Notes: generated from the letters alone by a model not told the origin. Shown: positions 32,991 to 46,765, numbered from the stretch's first letter. The stretch: DNA of 64,000 nt from Morchella semilibera (GCA_009192285.1 WBVU01000008.1:1312370-1376369); one strand, 5' to 3'. Translations and numbers: made by a program.

Positions 32991-35900
32991 ATTTTATGCA
33001 TATAAACCATAGCTCACACCGCCCGATATTACTCAGATCCAGGTTCATCCGGGCCCGACTATTCTTGCTCTTCTTGTAGTCAAAGATGCTCCGTATTTAT
33101 TATACAACGAGTACATACATATGTGGCCACCGCCACTGGACATCGGCTAAGGTGGGCCGGCAAATCCAGTAGTATTCACGGGTCACAATAACCCCCCGTC
33201 TGAGCGGATACATGGATAGGCTGTGAAATATAATATTATCTCCTCATTACGTAGCCCTCCGTCTGTGGGATGATCTCAAATTTCTCTTATGTGCTAGTAA
33301 GGGAGCTGCAACTGTAGCTGTTTTGCTGGGAAGGGAGACAAAGTAATCTAGCGAATAGAGGTTCAATCAGTTATCGTGGCTACCTCCGGGGCAAGGTCGT
33401 GGTGGCGAAGATGTGACTGGATTGGTTAACTATTGTACAAGATTTTTCTCATACACCACATACGACACCTACATGATAAGCTAGTTTTGCAAAAGGTATG
33501 TGGTTATATCGATCCGCGCGCGAGTAAAAGATAATTCGGCAAAGAAGACAGTTGATCGAAGCTCCTAGAACAGACACGCATGTAAAGAGGCAAGACTCAT
33601 CCACTTGAGTAAACTAGCTTAGCGCACTCTCCGACTAGGGATACCGCGGCCCATTGCTTCTATGAGAGATACTGTGATGGGGTCTGAGGCCGGCCGCATT
33701 ACGTACCACTCCAACGACCATTCCGCGAAAGTCTTGCATGGGTATATCTGACGAAGAGTACAAGATCTAAATCCGGACCGAGAGGCTCACCTTCAAGGCG
33801 AGATAGTGTTAACTCATCGGCTGGGCTCCAGTCTCAGAGATCGGAGGCTAAGAATGCCACCGTTAGCTCTTGTGCTTAGAAGGGCTGGATCCCACGAAAG
33901 TTACCTGTCGCCTCGGGCTTGACCTGAGCTATAGTATCCGGGTTCAGTATAGTCAGGTAGTAAACCACGGCAGTTTCATACCTCTCCCCAGGACCCCCGA
34001 TACGCGCAACCTGTAAGAAAAAACGTGCTTAATCACACCGGTATCTCAACGAACAAGGAAACATACCAAGCCAGCGACCCAGAAACAGATCGCCCTATTC
34101 CACTCGCCCCAATTCCCACCATCTTGATCAACACTATACTACGGAGGCCCCGGTGGCGTGGGCTCGGAGGTCTCTGAACTTTATGTCTCGCGAACGTTGT
34201 ATCCTATCATTTGGTGTCCAAACGTGATGGATATTTCCCTCCCGCCGGCACTAGCTGGATTCTGAGTTAGGCTCCGATCTGGCGTATCATGTTATGTTTG
34301 GGCGTTTTGGGGCTCTAGGTTAGTATAGAAACTAGAACCCCAAGTTAGCCCCCCATTGCACATCTGTGATATTATGTTCGTGTACAACCTACTTCCATCA
34401 CTTCAGGGTGCAAATAAAGTCCTCGTATACTTCACAGGAAGAAAGGTCCGCAGGAAAACTGTTGTGCGTCGGGACTGCTTTTCCCTAGCCCTAACTCTAA
34501 ACGCGCAGTCCTAATTAACCCTGGGTGTAAATTACGTGATGCCTTGACTAAGAAAAACCAACCCCCTGGCACGCTTGGCTACAACCCCCTCCCAGAACCA
34601 AGCTGTTCATATGATTCTACACGGTATCATCAATTTGTTTCCGCCGCACCCTCGGGGCTAGGGGATCAAATCTCTACAGCTGGGTTGGATTTTGGATCGG
34701 ATACAACGATGATAGTGCTCCTGTGGAAAGAGCGGCGGATAATGGTCTGCCCACTGGGCGTGTTCCCCATCCTATCAACATGGCTAGTATCTAACTTAAC
34801 GCGAATTCAACAGGAATAAGACGCACCGGACTCCCAGTCACCACTCTCTCCACTATTCATTCACCTGGGTACTGAATGGACATTGTATCAGCTTTGTGGA
34901 CGCTCTGGCAGGGCCGGTATGATTGATAGTTTGGGTGGAGCTGGACAGAGATTTGACCTCGGTAGCCTTCCTACTATCACCCCCGCGTCCAAGGCAGTGC
35001 AAGAGGTTGGTACTTCCTCTTTACGCATGAATATTCTCTTTCGCTCGAGAAGCTTTAAAGGCCCTAATATTTCTATTGACGAAAAACAAACGTGCTGGAA
35101 AATTGTAGGTTCTCAGTATTCCCCGTCAAGCCACTAGAAAGCGCATTCTGACAACGGTTCGGCAATCAAGTGGCCATTTCAAGACACAGTGAATTAGGAA
35201 CGGCTGTCACATTGCTTCTCCGAAACCAGAGCAAGGGCTCTTGGGGGGGGGGAACGCTGAAACACGTTTAGCGACACTAGGGCGGTTCGGTGGGAGCAAG
35301 AGAAACTATGGGGTTACGTTGGTGAGAAAAACTCTTCTGCGTCTGATATCAAGGTCTGGCTCCGTGAATCTTAGGTGAGCCCCTTGCTAAGTCTATAGCT
35401 ACCGCTTGGTAATGCATAGTACCTGTAGAAATCTAAGAATATTGCTCTAGATTAGGGACAAGAACCTGTTATATCTCATTGTCGGCCTTTGAGAGGGATT
35501 AGCTACACGAGCTTTATTATCTATGGATAGGAAAATAAGATAGTACCTTGTTAGAGATGGATACTAAGGTAGGTCAAGGACCTTTCAACGCCCAACCAGC
35601 CGAAGTATAACTGTGAATCGAGTCTAACAATACCGAAAGCAGCGAGGGACCCTAGTCTAACTAGCTCGAACACGTCGGATCATTCCTCCACGATCCCAAT
35701 CCGGGGTTGACCTCCTGGGCAGGTCCAAAACTAAGCGAGCCAAAACCTGCTCCTCTCACTCGGGCATGTCGAGATTTTGATCTCAAGATCACAGCGCGAC
35801 GAAGTCTGAGGCTAAGGACGTACTGGGCCGGTTTCTGGCCATCACAGAATGGGAAAACTGTAGGCGCCCCCCAAGTTGAATTTCCAAGTGTCTCCCCCGG

Positions 35901-37200
35901 GATCTCGAGGCTAAAACCTCACTAGCTATTTTTAGTGTCGGAGACCTTCGCAGCAACAAATGCCAATACTAGTCCGTTCCCGGGGTAGGGCTATCCATTC
36001 ATCGAGTACGTAGCTGCGACATTAAGCCCCCATGAGGATTCTTCTCCATTACCTAGTCAGGTATGTCTGGCACGAGGGATACCAGATATAAATACCTGAC
36101 CTCCCACCGGTGAGTGGGATACCCGGCCCCCCAGCTGAATAAACCTAATCTGACAATTCCGCCTCCATCTAGCTGCACTACTCTCAAGCGTTATCACCCC
36201 CCAGGCACCAAGAGGTGCCCGGGACTAGCCGAATAACCCCCGCCCCGCCGTACCCCATCCCTCCATACGCTGCTACCCACTACCAGACCTCTCCCCTCCT
36301 TGCCCCTTACATATGGCACGGCCTGCAGGCGCCGCTAAAACCCCCACTAGCCAAAAACATGGACCTCTGGCCAAATCACCCCACCGTCTGTCTCTAGAGA
36401 GCTAACGGCCACCTTCCGAGCAACTTACTCCAACCACCACCCCAGCCTCAAGCAGTGTCCCGTAAACTAGTTTCCTTGAAACCTCCGCTACAAGTTAAGG
36501 AGGAGAAACCAATATAATGACATACGGTCAGCGTACTCATCACCGGTACGATAGGGTATAAAGCCGCCGGTATACCGGAGAACTAAGTACTGACAACATA
36601 TGCTCTTAGCCATTGGTGACAGCGGGAGAGGGTTGAGGGTTGAGGGAGAATAACGATAGAAAGTTCATCGCCAATGTACCGCCAAAGGGGAACCGATGAA
36701 GACCTTTCCGCCGGAAGAGGACTGATGAGTGTGCCTGGGCGTTGATATTCATATGTATGCCTTTGGGCTACCTTGGTGGTTATAGGTTCATGGATGGGAT
36801 TGATTGGAGGCTGGTAGCGGAAATCATAATACTTTTAAGTGCCCCGGGGGGGGGGGGGTTATTATTATAGGAATTTCTTGAACAAGTATATTTCCCTCTA
36901 GCGCACCTCCGCCTGGGGGTGGGGGGGGGGTGTGGGGGGCTTGCTGAGAGCGGATTACATATAACTACATGTATATAATTACGTCTCATTTGCAGCCATC
37001 CGTGTCCACGTTAGTGTTATCTAAATACCTCAGAGGTTGACGTGATGTGACGTGCGGATAGAGATAATTACTTGCTAAAGGTCCCCAACCTGAACGGTTG
37101 TATCTGCAACTTGCTTTGAAACTAAGAACCAAGCATCACGTAGAACGCAACCGGCACTCATGCATGGCATGCCTTATCAGGAAGAATGAGCGGCAAAGTC
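32991..37200. other. Gene-free stretch
   Basis: Over 4 kb with no supportable gene. The longest frames (34544-34819, 34883-35137) have no recognisable domain. G runs occur near 35246 and 36845-36857. One TACATGTA lies at 36966-36973. A CCCTAGCCCTAAC string near 34485 is a near-miss of the telomere-like box. Confidence 0.5.
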
Positions 37201-37212
37201 TCTAGCCATGTA

Positions 37213-37252
37213 TGGGTGGGGGTGTGGGGGTGTGGGGGTGTGGGGGTGGGTC
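37213..37252 (+). repeat. GGGGGTGT minisatellite
   Basis: Four to five tandem units of GGGGGTGT, followed by GGGTC. The G-run spacing allows quadruplex formation. Confidence 0.8.
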
Positions 37253-37429
37253 TAGTACGCATACATGTAATATATAAATATATCACTTCCGGCCTCAACA
37301 TTTTGGAAGTGAACCCCCACTACAGAGCCTAAATTAACCCAGCCCTTCAGTGGGTGGAGCTATTAGGTCGAGGTTTTGGGATGAATGTCATGGAGCACGT
37401 TGATAGTATTAACAGAGCAGTTAATGGTA

Positions 37430-37500
37430 CTCGCTATCCACTGTGACAAAGACAGGGGTAATTTGTATGGAGGATTCAGATTCTTATGGCGCATAACGAG
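37430..37500. mobile_element. Miniature inverted-repeat element, CTCG family (short)
   Basis: 71 bp between TA (37428-37429 and 37501-37502). The left arm CTCGCTATCCACTGTGACAA faces a right arm that reads CTCGTTATGCGCCATAAGAA on the other strand. The centre has GGTAATTTGTATGG, as in the copies at 6852 and 23045. This is a shortened member of the family. Confidence 0.6.
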
Positions 37501-37756
37501 TACAAAATGGTAGTTAAAGGACTGCCAAGCCATGTTAATTAATATACAGTTAATTCCAAGATTAGGTGTCCTCAGCCATACCTCTACTCAAACAGTTACA
37601 TATATAAATCTATGCCATGAACCCGCATTTGTGAAAAGACCATCTGTCGTTAGGTTTGAGCCCGGGGGGGGGGGTTGTCCCAGGTTTAGTGGAGGGGTCC
37701 TTTGTCGCGACCCTAACTTTCAGGCGGGGAATAGCGGGCATGTTCGCAATAAGCTA

Positions 37757-37844
37757 CAGCGATAGGGAAAATTCTTGTAAGAGTCCTATTGGCCTAAACC
37801 CTGGTCTTAGACCCCTGTTTCTACAATAATTTTCCCCATTGCTG
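37757..37844. mobile_element. Miniature inverted-repeat element, CAGC family
   Basis: 88 bp between TA (37755-37756 and 37845-37846). The left arm CAGCGATAGGGAAAATTCTT faces a right arm reading CAGCAATGGGGAAAATTATT on the other strand. Interior sequence GAGTCCTATTGGC recurs near 50866-50880. Termini and target match the element at 52714. Confidence 0.65.
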
Positions 37845-38124
37845 TAGACCCGAATACCCCACCTTTCCTACTAAGTATTCCAGCTCTCATCACTCCCCCG
37901 ACGCCGACGCCGACCGATCCCCAACAGTCTCACATTGAATTTCTGCAACCTCACTGTGCGTTGATACGCAAAGGAGAAGCCTTCTCCCCTGATGCGAGTC
38001 GCTTGGATTCAGGGGTACCTACTGCGATCCAGACTCTGTCACCTCTTGGAGAGCTATGGAAATTGGCTGCACTTCCCCAAAGAGTAGAGTAAGTCCACAG
38101 AACAATTCCCGCTTGGATGGGCGC

Positions 38125-38767
38125 CTACTCATCACCATACAGACTCTTTCTATACTGGTGGGTCTGTGCAGGATAACGGGTAGGCGTCAGTCCTGGCAGA
38201 GAACAGCCTATTTGCCTCTGCTGACCTAGGTGTACTAGAGGTCGTGTTGTCGCTGTGGAGTGCTGTGGGGCAGTTAGTGTTGAGGGGTTGGGTCGAGGCT
38301 GCTTTTGCCTGGCTGATGAACTATCCACTGGTGAACGGCGCGAGTCGGAAAACGCTAAACGCTTTAGTGTTTTAGTAACGATATTCACTGCAGCCCACTG
38401 GGCTCTCAAGTTCATAATTAAGGTTCTTACACCAGCTACAAGCACCCTCACCGGCAAGCCAGACGTACCATATCATCGACCTCAACCACTCTTTACTCGC
38501 AGTCCAGATAATCAAGCTCTCGGATTCCAAAGGTCCCTTCTACTCAAACCACGAAGCGTCCTAATACCTTCAAAACAGTTGCAGAGTGGAGTATACGGTC
38601 CTTTCTCCAGTAAAGGGAGACCTCTTAAACGGCTGGGGGACCACAAACTCCCTTGGCATGTTCCCTTACTGACTTGTGGAGATAAAGACTGCCCACCCCC
38701 ACCCCCCCCCCAGCCAGACCCCTCACCCATGCCGAAGTCATCCATGAAAGCCACTACTAAACTTTAA
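38125..38767. other. Overlapping open frames, no recognised gene
   Basis: A 170-residue plus-strand frame (38255-38767) overlaps a 110-residue minus-strand frame (38125-38457). Neither contains a domain I recognise. The plus frame ends in a proline run coded by a C-rich tract. I see no splice pattern or homology that would promote either to a gene. Confidence 0.2.
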
Positions 38768-38937
38768 GCTTTCCAGGCACTTGGGACTCTCCGCGCTGAG
38801 AGTTGGAAGTCGTTTTCCACACAAGAGACATCACGACCGAGATCTACACCCGCCTTCCTCTTCCACAATAGGCGTTCTCTAAAAGATATTTGCGGGTTCC
38901 CGAGTTACACACCGAGTTAACCTCTCTCCTCAAAGAG

Positions 38938-39058
38938 TAATCCCATAGCGTCTCCGAACACGACTGATATCACACACACAAAAAGAATTCGCCAAGTCCA
39001 ACCCCCCCCCCCCCCATGGCACACGGTCATATCCGGAAACGTCATCAACCTAAAAGTA
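38938..39058. mobile_element. Decayed CTCG-family miniature element
   Basis: The left part (CATAGCGTCTCCGAACACGA, then CTGATATCACACACAC and CGCCAAGTC) lines up with the copy at 7895 (CATAGCGTTTTTGAACACGA, CTAATATTGCATACAC, CGCCAAGAC). The right part (ATGGCACACGG, GGAAACGTCAT) lines up with that copy's right arm. A C15 run lies in the middle. The terminal CTCG is no longer readable, so this is an old copy. Confidence 0.5.
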
Positions 39059-39477
39059 GTATAACGTGTCAATTACACGGTAGACAGGCGACATGATCTT
39101 TAATCGTAAAATAGCAGAATGTACGGGGCAGACAGACTCGGTACTGGTCCTAGAAGTGGAAGGGGTCAAGGACTATCTGTCGCGGTATTCGAACTTCCCG
39201 TCGCAGCTTGGGTGCACCTATGGCTGGTTCCACTGGTGTCGTGGCCCAACGTCGAGGACCAATTAACCTGCAGCCCAATATCGTCCCGACACCACGCTTC
39301 CGTCTGCACCTTGAACGACGCTTACCCCCGCGCGGGCCCGGGTTTGGCCAACAAACGATAGCCCATAACAGCTCGCTGTTATGCAGGATATCCCCCGAGC
39401 TATTGAGACTCGCACAATCCACCACTCCCTGTCCTAATAATACTACCGCAAAAACTTGGGGGATTAGCTGTGGCATA

Positions 39478-39553
39478 TGAGATCAAAATTACTATTTAGC
39501 AGACAAGATCTACATCGTTCAGCCAATCGTTAAGCTGATAACCCCTGGCCGAG
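39478..39553 (+). repeat. Dispersed repeat, ATGAGATCAAAATT type, copy 1
   Basis: About 76 bp starting TATGAGATCAAAATTACTA and ending near CCTGGCC. It is about three-quarters identical to the copy at 40372-40450. A third, more decayed piece lies near 45896-45930 (CATCAAAATCACGACTAGCA). Nature unknown. Confidence 0.55.
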
Positions 39554-40101
39554 CTTTTGTGGTATTGCTAACAAACTCTGGCAGAACCCGGCAAAGCAAC
39601 TGGCACAATAACTATACCACACTTCGAGCAGGGGGTCCCAGAGTAGATTCTCCAAGCCCCAACACTCCAAGGAATGAAGCAGCTACGGTTTTGTAGAATA
39701 TGATTTAATTCGAGGGCGGGGGTGGTGGTTAGTGGTCATTGTCGGTGGTGAGGGGGGGAAGCGTCTTTTGATCCAAAAATACATGTATATAAGCCATTTT
39801 CTCGTTCCGTTAAAGTGGGTAGCAAGATAAAGAGATCCTCCCTTTCCTTAGGCTATGCATTAGAATAGAGCGATTTGGCGGCCAGAATCTAGTTATTTAG
39901 TTCCTAGAGATAGTTTCTGGTACGGAAATCCCCCGGGAACCCAAAATTTGATTGGCCAAACCACTCAAATCTCTTGATTTACTTAAGTGGGAAATTTTAT
40001 GCTATGCATATATAAAGTATGGGTTGTCTATTCCGCGTGTCTCAATGGTCATACAAGAATCTCCAAGTCAGTTGACAGATACGGAGTGCGGGATATTGAT
40101 G

Positions 40102-40309
40102 GTATGGCGGATCTACTCATAGAGGGTGAGCGGGAGTACATATCCACCCTGAAATTGGTTGGGGGCCTGTAATAGTGTTAAACTAATCCTATCTAAGGAA
40201 CTACGGGTCCTTTCTCGGTTGCCATCACTTGGGTTTAGTGGCCATCAGCCAATAGCATTTTTGGGGGTGGAGTACTCCCGCTCACCCTCTATGAGTAGAT
40301 CCGCCATAC
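40102..40309. repeat. Perfect 38-bp inverted repeat (foldback)
   Basis: The left arm 40102-40139 (GTATGGCGGATCTACTCATA...) is an exact reverse complement of the right arm 40272-40309, with about 132 bp between them. Outside and inside the arms the similarity falls off quickly but does not vanish. It could be a young foldback element or a local template-switch inversion. It lies between two copies of the dispersed repeat (39478 and 40372). Confidence 0.85.
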
Positions 40310-40371
40310 TCCCGAAATGTGACGATCTATCAAGCCAATAAACCACATACCGTCATAACACGAAAACTAGC

Positions 40372-40450
40372 TATGAGATCAAAATTGCTACTAGCAGTCA
40401 TGATCCACACAATTCAACCAATGGTTTAGCAGATAATCTCTGGCCCGGGA
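40372..40450 (+). repeat. Dispersed repeat, ATGAGATCAAAATT type, copy 2
   Basis: About 79 bp starting TATGAGATCAAAATTGCTA and ending CTCTGGCCCG. It matches the copy at 39478-39553 in the same orientation, offset by 894 bp. Confidence 0.55.
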
Positions 40451-43400
40451 TATCCGATTTTACGATATAGCTGTGTCACCGCACAATTCCTATCGTATGC
40501 TAATCGGCTACAAACGCCATCATGACCTTCGAGTTATATCAAGTTTCAAAAGGTCGCCACTTGTTTCTGGGATTATTTCAGGACTTGGTACGCCAAGCCC
40601 TTCCGGAATCCAACAGACGGAATACCACATCCAGCTAGACCAAATGGAAGATTACGATTTTCAGCGCGCCCGTCAATCTCCGAATAGAGGCGTTTGCGTG
40701 TTTGCTATTTCGCCGGGTTATGCCCGTAACCAAACGAGTAGAAATTTCGAGACGCCTAGACCGGAGGCTTGACCGCGTTTTCTCAGTCCAAATTAGTATT
40801 CTTTTTTGCTGAGCGGGCAAACAGTATTTCTCAAAGTTGATACTTGGCCCAAAATCTTTAATACCTACCACCCGCGGGAGGTATGACCTTTTACACGTTC
40901 ACTCCCCGGAGGTTGTGATTTCTACTAGACGTTATCTATTTCTCTGAACTTAACCATCTCAAGTATATACACCACCCCTCCGCGATAGGAACCAAAGATA
41001 AAACTTTAGACTAGAACTTCCGATGAACTCCGCAGCGCCACGAACCATGGAGCGAGTATGGTTGAGCGAGGTGGAGGCAGATATCATATATGCCTACTCT
41101 GACAAGCCGAAGATACTGAAGGTTCACACTGACAGGGTACATACATGCATAGTTTATCCGGCATAGCCTGTGGAACATTCGATCTTGTGTGGGTTTGACT
41201 CAACGATTTGCAGTCTTGGTTGATCAATTTATTCTCCTCCTGTAGGTATCATAGATAGTGTAAATATTCGATTAGTTCAGTGGCGTTGTTGCCCTTTATC
41301 ACACCACAAAACAGCACCCCGAGTACCCTCTGGTGCAAAAACTACTGTAGCTAGTGAGCGCATTACGGGGGTCTGGCTGGTGTGGGACATGTAAATATAT
41401 CCTTATCTATGTCTATTGCTTCATTAGTTATGTTCTGGGTTGAAACTTATGCATCGAGAAACAAACACCAGAGAGGTAATTATTTCGCCCAGTGCCTGGA
41501 TTTCTGTCAATGGGACATTCCCTAATTAATCCCGCTGAGAACAGTTATTCGAAAACCTGTAATGGTTTTACTGTCGATGATCTTCCACATACTCGCACCC
41601 AATTGTATATCGCAACGAAACGAGATATGAGGCATTTAATACTTCTACTTTCACCTCTTTCTTCCAGAGTAGGATTGAACCCTTTAAAGCACATGGTGAT
41701 GTTCTTTAATGGCGTCAATCCACCCCCAGTCCCATATTACCATCAGCATTCCGGAATCATCAATAACATTCTCACTCCCATGCCACATCAAAGAATTGGA
41801 TATCCGGATATCTACACAACACGGCGGTTTGGCCTGAGGGGGTACCATGTCCAAGGGAAAGGCTTTTGTTTCTTTTTGTCTAATTCACTACTCATATGAA
41901 AGGCTTTCTTTACCGCCATCACCACTCCACACGACGACCAGCGATTCCATATTGCTTGTAAGAGATCCACTAGAACTGTGCTTCGGACTGTAAGCACGAT
42001 AGATTTTTCAAGAGAGCGGGTTTGCTTCACGGTCTGTTGCTAGATGCCTTTTCCCACGTCTTATAAACTCCAAGCAGGGCGCCCCGGTATATATCTTGGT
42101 TGGTGGATGCGGTACGTACCCCCATCTATCTACCCTTACGCTCTCCCTGACACGGGAGTGTCGGAATTGGCACCGGAGATCAATTACTTGTAGCAAAAGC
42201 CACATGTATTCAGAGGTCAATTGGCTTTATTATTCACATGCGATTGTAGGTCGGACGGGTACTGGAGGAGGATTCATTAGCCATCATGATCACTCGGCCC
42301 CCTCCCACCGATGACGGCAGAAATACCAGGAATTGTTCACCCGACAGTCAGCAAATGACGGTGTCTTCATGGCTTACAGCATAACTCTATTCCCCCGGAT
42401 TATGTATACGGTAGCTGGGGATATTTTCTCTGTCCTCGGCTAGTGCATATATGGTGGCTTATGAATGTCTCTCGTGAGACATCCTGCTACATATTACCAA
42501 ATCGTTATACTAATATACCGCCTTCCCAACCCCACGGTTGAGGGTAAGAAATGGGTTCATTAAACGTGCTGCACCACCATTGAGCAGGTACAGTCGCTCG
42601 TCGTTTCTTTTTCTGTTGTCTTTCTGTGAACTCGGAGAGCGCGGGAAAGGGAAATCACCTAAGCCTCCCCATGAAATTAAGGGCGGCTAGGACATTAGCT
42701 GAGCGATATCCTCTTATAATTACCAATCCCTCCAGTTCTCGGGGATGTCCCTTGCAGGTTATACCGTCCATGAACTGAGGCACTGATGACGAAACGGCGC
42801 CGCGAGCAGCATGTGAAAAAAATCATATGGGCGACAACACAGACCTGGAGGTTTCAAAGTAGGGGGCTATTATTTACCTCCTATGTTATACCGACCAGCT
42901 ACCAGAATTTTCCTTTAGTCAAATTCGTCAATTGCAGCCAGCTACCGGCATTCTTGGAGTGAAGGATCACGCAACCAGACCCGCCGAGGTGCAGTTTATT
43001 ATGTGTTATATGACATGCACATATTTAGTACCACACACCGTACACAGGAGACATAATAGATTGCAAAAACAAGGACAGGGTAGCCGATATTGCCGATTCG
43101 GGGCTGCAGCTTGCTCGGTTCGGGTGCAGTATGGGTTTGAGGGCCGGCGAGCCGGCGTGGGGGCCGGGGTCGGTGGGGGATTGGCCCGATGAGCCGGAGA
43201 AAAGCAGGCCGAAGGACTGGACACATCGGCTTGGAGATGGTGTATAAGGTAGCTACCCGCTTGGAGAACCTAGAGGTTCTCGCGTGCTAGGGGTGTTGAA
43301 TGTTGAGAAGCACACGATAGGTCCTGAATTACTGGGGGGAGTGACTTCGGAATGTGTGATTCGGCGTTGGTAGTCCTTTGCAACTGGCGGTATGTCGATG

Positions 43401-46400
43401 AGATGTTAACAAATCACAGCGCGTGTGATGTCAGCAGGACTGTAAAGGTGTCTAATATAAAAATTATCAATAGGGAATTTCAGGAACGGTCCAGCCTTCA
43501 CCTCTTATAATGGATCCCATAACTCTAGGCATGCTCTCCATCAACCTCTCAACGCCACCGAGTCGCTGCTTGTATACACTCTAGACCAATTGATCCCTTT
43601 CTGTGGTTGGGCGATTGCGCAATTGCGCCTGTTGGTTCGGTGATCTTTCGCTTCTTTTTCCACGGAGATGTTAACCGTCGCGTGCAAACAGCCTGAAAAG
43701 TTAGCATAACACCATAGTCAACCCAATACTCGGACAGATTTGCATAGAAGGTGCGACTACCGCCGCGGAGTCAATCTCCTAGACCAAGCACATCTGACGC
43801 TATTCGATCCCCAACTATCGGGGAAACATCCAGCAAGGGGAACAACCGAGCTGTCATACCCGGAAAACCTCCTCGGAGACGTCAAGTCCTACTACGCCGG
43901 CGCGGGGATGTTGGTGTTCTGCTAATTTAGCAGCCCTCCCCCGATCCTGTGCGTATGGCTGGTGTAAGGGACGGTAAGGACCATTTACGCGGCTGTGGTT
44001 CCTGGATAGTCGTGGGCTTGGGGGATCCCTTCTCGCGTCGTGTTGGCGGACTTATATCCCGCGCGGTGATGATCAGTGTAGCCTCAGCGGGGCATGTTCT
44101 CGGCGGGGAGGTGTGTGCCGAGGATACCAGCTGTTAGGCGGCGATTGCTGCTTTCTATCTAGGCGTCGTGTTGTGTAGCAGGCGGGAGATGTGGGCCTCG
44201 AGGAAGGCCGGGGGAGAGGGTGGGTACTTATACCTAGTGATAAACCTTCTGCGTTGTGGTGGCCATGCTATGCGTTCGACACTTTGCTTGTTAACTTGGT
44301 CGCTGAACACCAAAGAAAGGATTCACAACGGTTTCTACGGTCTGCGTGGGTGAGTCTAACAGGTTTGGCGCTGAGATGATTGTGCTGGCGGGCGGTGGGG
44401 GTCTGGCGGCCTATTGTGGTCGGGGAAGTATCGAGGGGGGGGGGTGCCCGTGGAGTGCGGGTGGTTGATGGGTTTGGGTGCCCCCAGCCACAGGTGTGTG
44501 GTAAGCTGATGCAGCGAGACAGTCTAATCCACGGTGTGGACCAACTATACATTGCGAGATGATACAACATAATTGCAGCCTCTCTTCACTCTATCACGAA
44601 TGGTTTATATACATTTCTTATCGCAAGTGGGGCACTTCTCGCTTGTGGCTTGGGTTTTCGAGTTATCATGGTTGATCTGTGCCAAGACTGCAGGGCTACA
44701 TGTAATCAGATCCACTCGCCACAGAACCCTCTCGCTGTTGCCACACAATACCAGCCACTAGTCTTCGAACCACCGAGCCTTCTTCACACTCCTACAATAC
44801 CTGAGGGATGGAGTATCTGAGCATACAGGACGGAAACGATAAGTGCAGCAAGTGGCTAAATGTCAGTGGTGCACGCATTGATATCAAGTACTTATTCTAC
44901 GTACCTCATTCGCGAGAGACTTTGGCTTTACCCTAGTTAAATCTGGGGATTCTGGTGAGGCTGAGACTTCGTTGGTACATACCAGTAGCAGAAATTTACA
45001 TGTCGCCTGAGAGCTCCTCTGCACATCTACGACCCTCGCTGGCTCATTTAGAAGACAGTTCACAAGTAGGCGGATCACGGGGTGTCACTCGCACTGAGAT
45101 TAATTTCCGAAAAGCTAAAAAAAAAGTATAGGATAACAGTATCTCTTAGTCAATGCTGATCCCCCATGATAGGGGAATTAACTGTGTATGGAAGATCTAT
45201 TATTTGATTAGAGGATCTGTTAGTAAAGCTATACGAAACTTGCTACTTCTGGGGGGGTCAGCATTTTACTGACAGACTAAGGGATAACATCTCGCAGATA
45301 GTGAGCCATGGATGTATCCCGGCCACTACAGAGAAAGTGATGTGGCGGACGCCGTCTACAGGTGTGGCTATATGGATAGGTTAACACAATGGGAAATATA
45401 TTTTTCCCATGAAACAAAATACAGCAGAACTCTGTTTTTGGAATAAGTGTATGTCCAGTCAGTCACCCAATCTATAAAGGATGTAGCAGGTTCGAGAGTT
45501 AGAAGCGGGAAAGGATGCGATTGGAATTGGCCGTGGGGCTGGTTGACAGAGAGCCTTCCAGCAGCTCAATGAGCCCAAAACGCTACCATCAGAACTCGGG
45601 CTGGTAGCCTGAATGGTGGAATGCAAGGAGGCACACTTGGAGGAGAATATTTCGTTCTCTGGAAAAGGATTGGCCCGCGACCGTCGCACGATAAATTTCC
45701 GATAATCCGATATTCTTCCTAAAGTCCCGAGATGGACATCATGTATCTACGTAACATAATCCTCAACCTCTAGGCCGGCATACAATCAGCGACCCCGCAG
45801 CAAGGCACTACCCAGATGCCTGGTTTAGGAGGAGATACTTATAGCCTACCGTACTGCTGGGAGTTACATGTACCGCCATGACCCACCATGCATACGACAT
45901 CAAAATCACGACTAGCAGACCTGATAGAAAGTTAAAGTTGCTAAACCAGTCGTCAAGTGGAAACCTCCGGCGGTAGATGGCTTGTAATTGGTAGGGTTGG
46001 AGTTGCAACTGGGCGTAGTGGGGTATGGCGTACGTGTGTTTGGTACTAGATACCGCGGAGATACTCCCTCGCAACAGTGGAGTTCTTTTGTGGGGATGGT
46101 TTCCCTTCTGCATCTTACGTTACACTGCTCAGGAAGCACAAAGGTTGTGCTGGTACAATACCGGTGGGCTGGAACCACGCAGAGACCAGGGCTCTCGTGG
46201 TTATCGACTGAAATCCTGATCTTATGCCCAGATGCATCCAGGAATGTGAAGGGGGGGGTAGCTGGAGTGGGTACTACTCGTTAGAAGCACAAGAAAGAGG
46301 GGGAGCGTAACAAGGCTGTGGGATTGATAGCTGAAGTCCCGTTCACCTATTGGGTGCCAGGGGGTTGTACTCTAGAGTACGTACTCGTGGTAATGGGATG

Positions 46401-46664
46401 TGGCAACGGAGATCATGGCAATGTGTACCATGGTAGGAATTGAAATTGGACCAGCGGACGGCGAATAGTTTGGTAGTGTAGCTTCTGAATTGGACTGGCG
46501 TGACAGAAAACGGGCATGTAGCAACCACTGAGCGGAGGATTCGGCTATTGACTCTCGCTTAAGCACCAGGCTTGTACGACGATGCACAATGCTTGTGTGA
46601 CCAGTTGTTGCGAGAAGAATAGTTGGTTCTTACTGTGGTAGTGTGGTAGGAATGTGTACCGTAG
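40451..46664. other. Gene-free stretch, GC-rich between about 43.1 and 44.6 kb
   Basis: More than 6 kb without a supportable gene. Open frames are short and compositional. A GC-rich, CpG-rich patch (43130-43200 and 43700-44560) stands out from its AT-richer surroundings. TACATGTA palindromes lie at 44697 and 45865. Confidence 0.5.
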
Positions 46665-46749
46665 TATTTGAGAAAATTCGCGGGGTATGAGCCAACCAGA
46701 GGCAGTATTTACAGAACCCCTGCTGCAGCGCAACGAATTTTCTCAAATA
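46665..46749. repeat. Perfect 16-bp inverted repeat
   Basis: TATTTGAGAAAATTCG at 46665-46680 is an exact reverse complement of 46734-46749, 53 bp apart. It lies immediately upstream of the CTTGACG miniature element, and may be the end pair of another small element. Confidence 0.6.
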
Positions 46750-46765
46750 CAGTCTTTCACCGTTT

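Noticed and set aside
44268-44570. 100-residue minus-strand frame in the GC-rich patch
   Set aside because: Overlapped by an equally long opposite frame; composition only, no domain.
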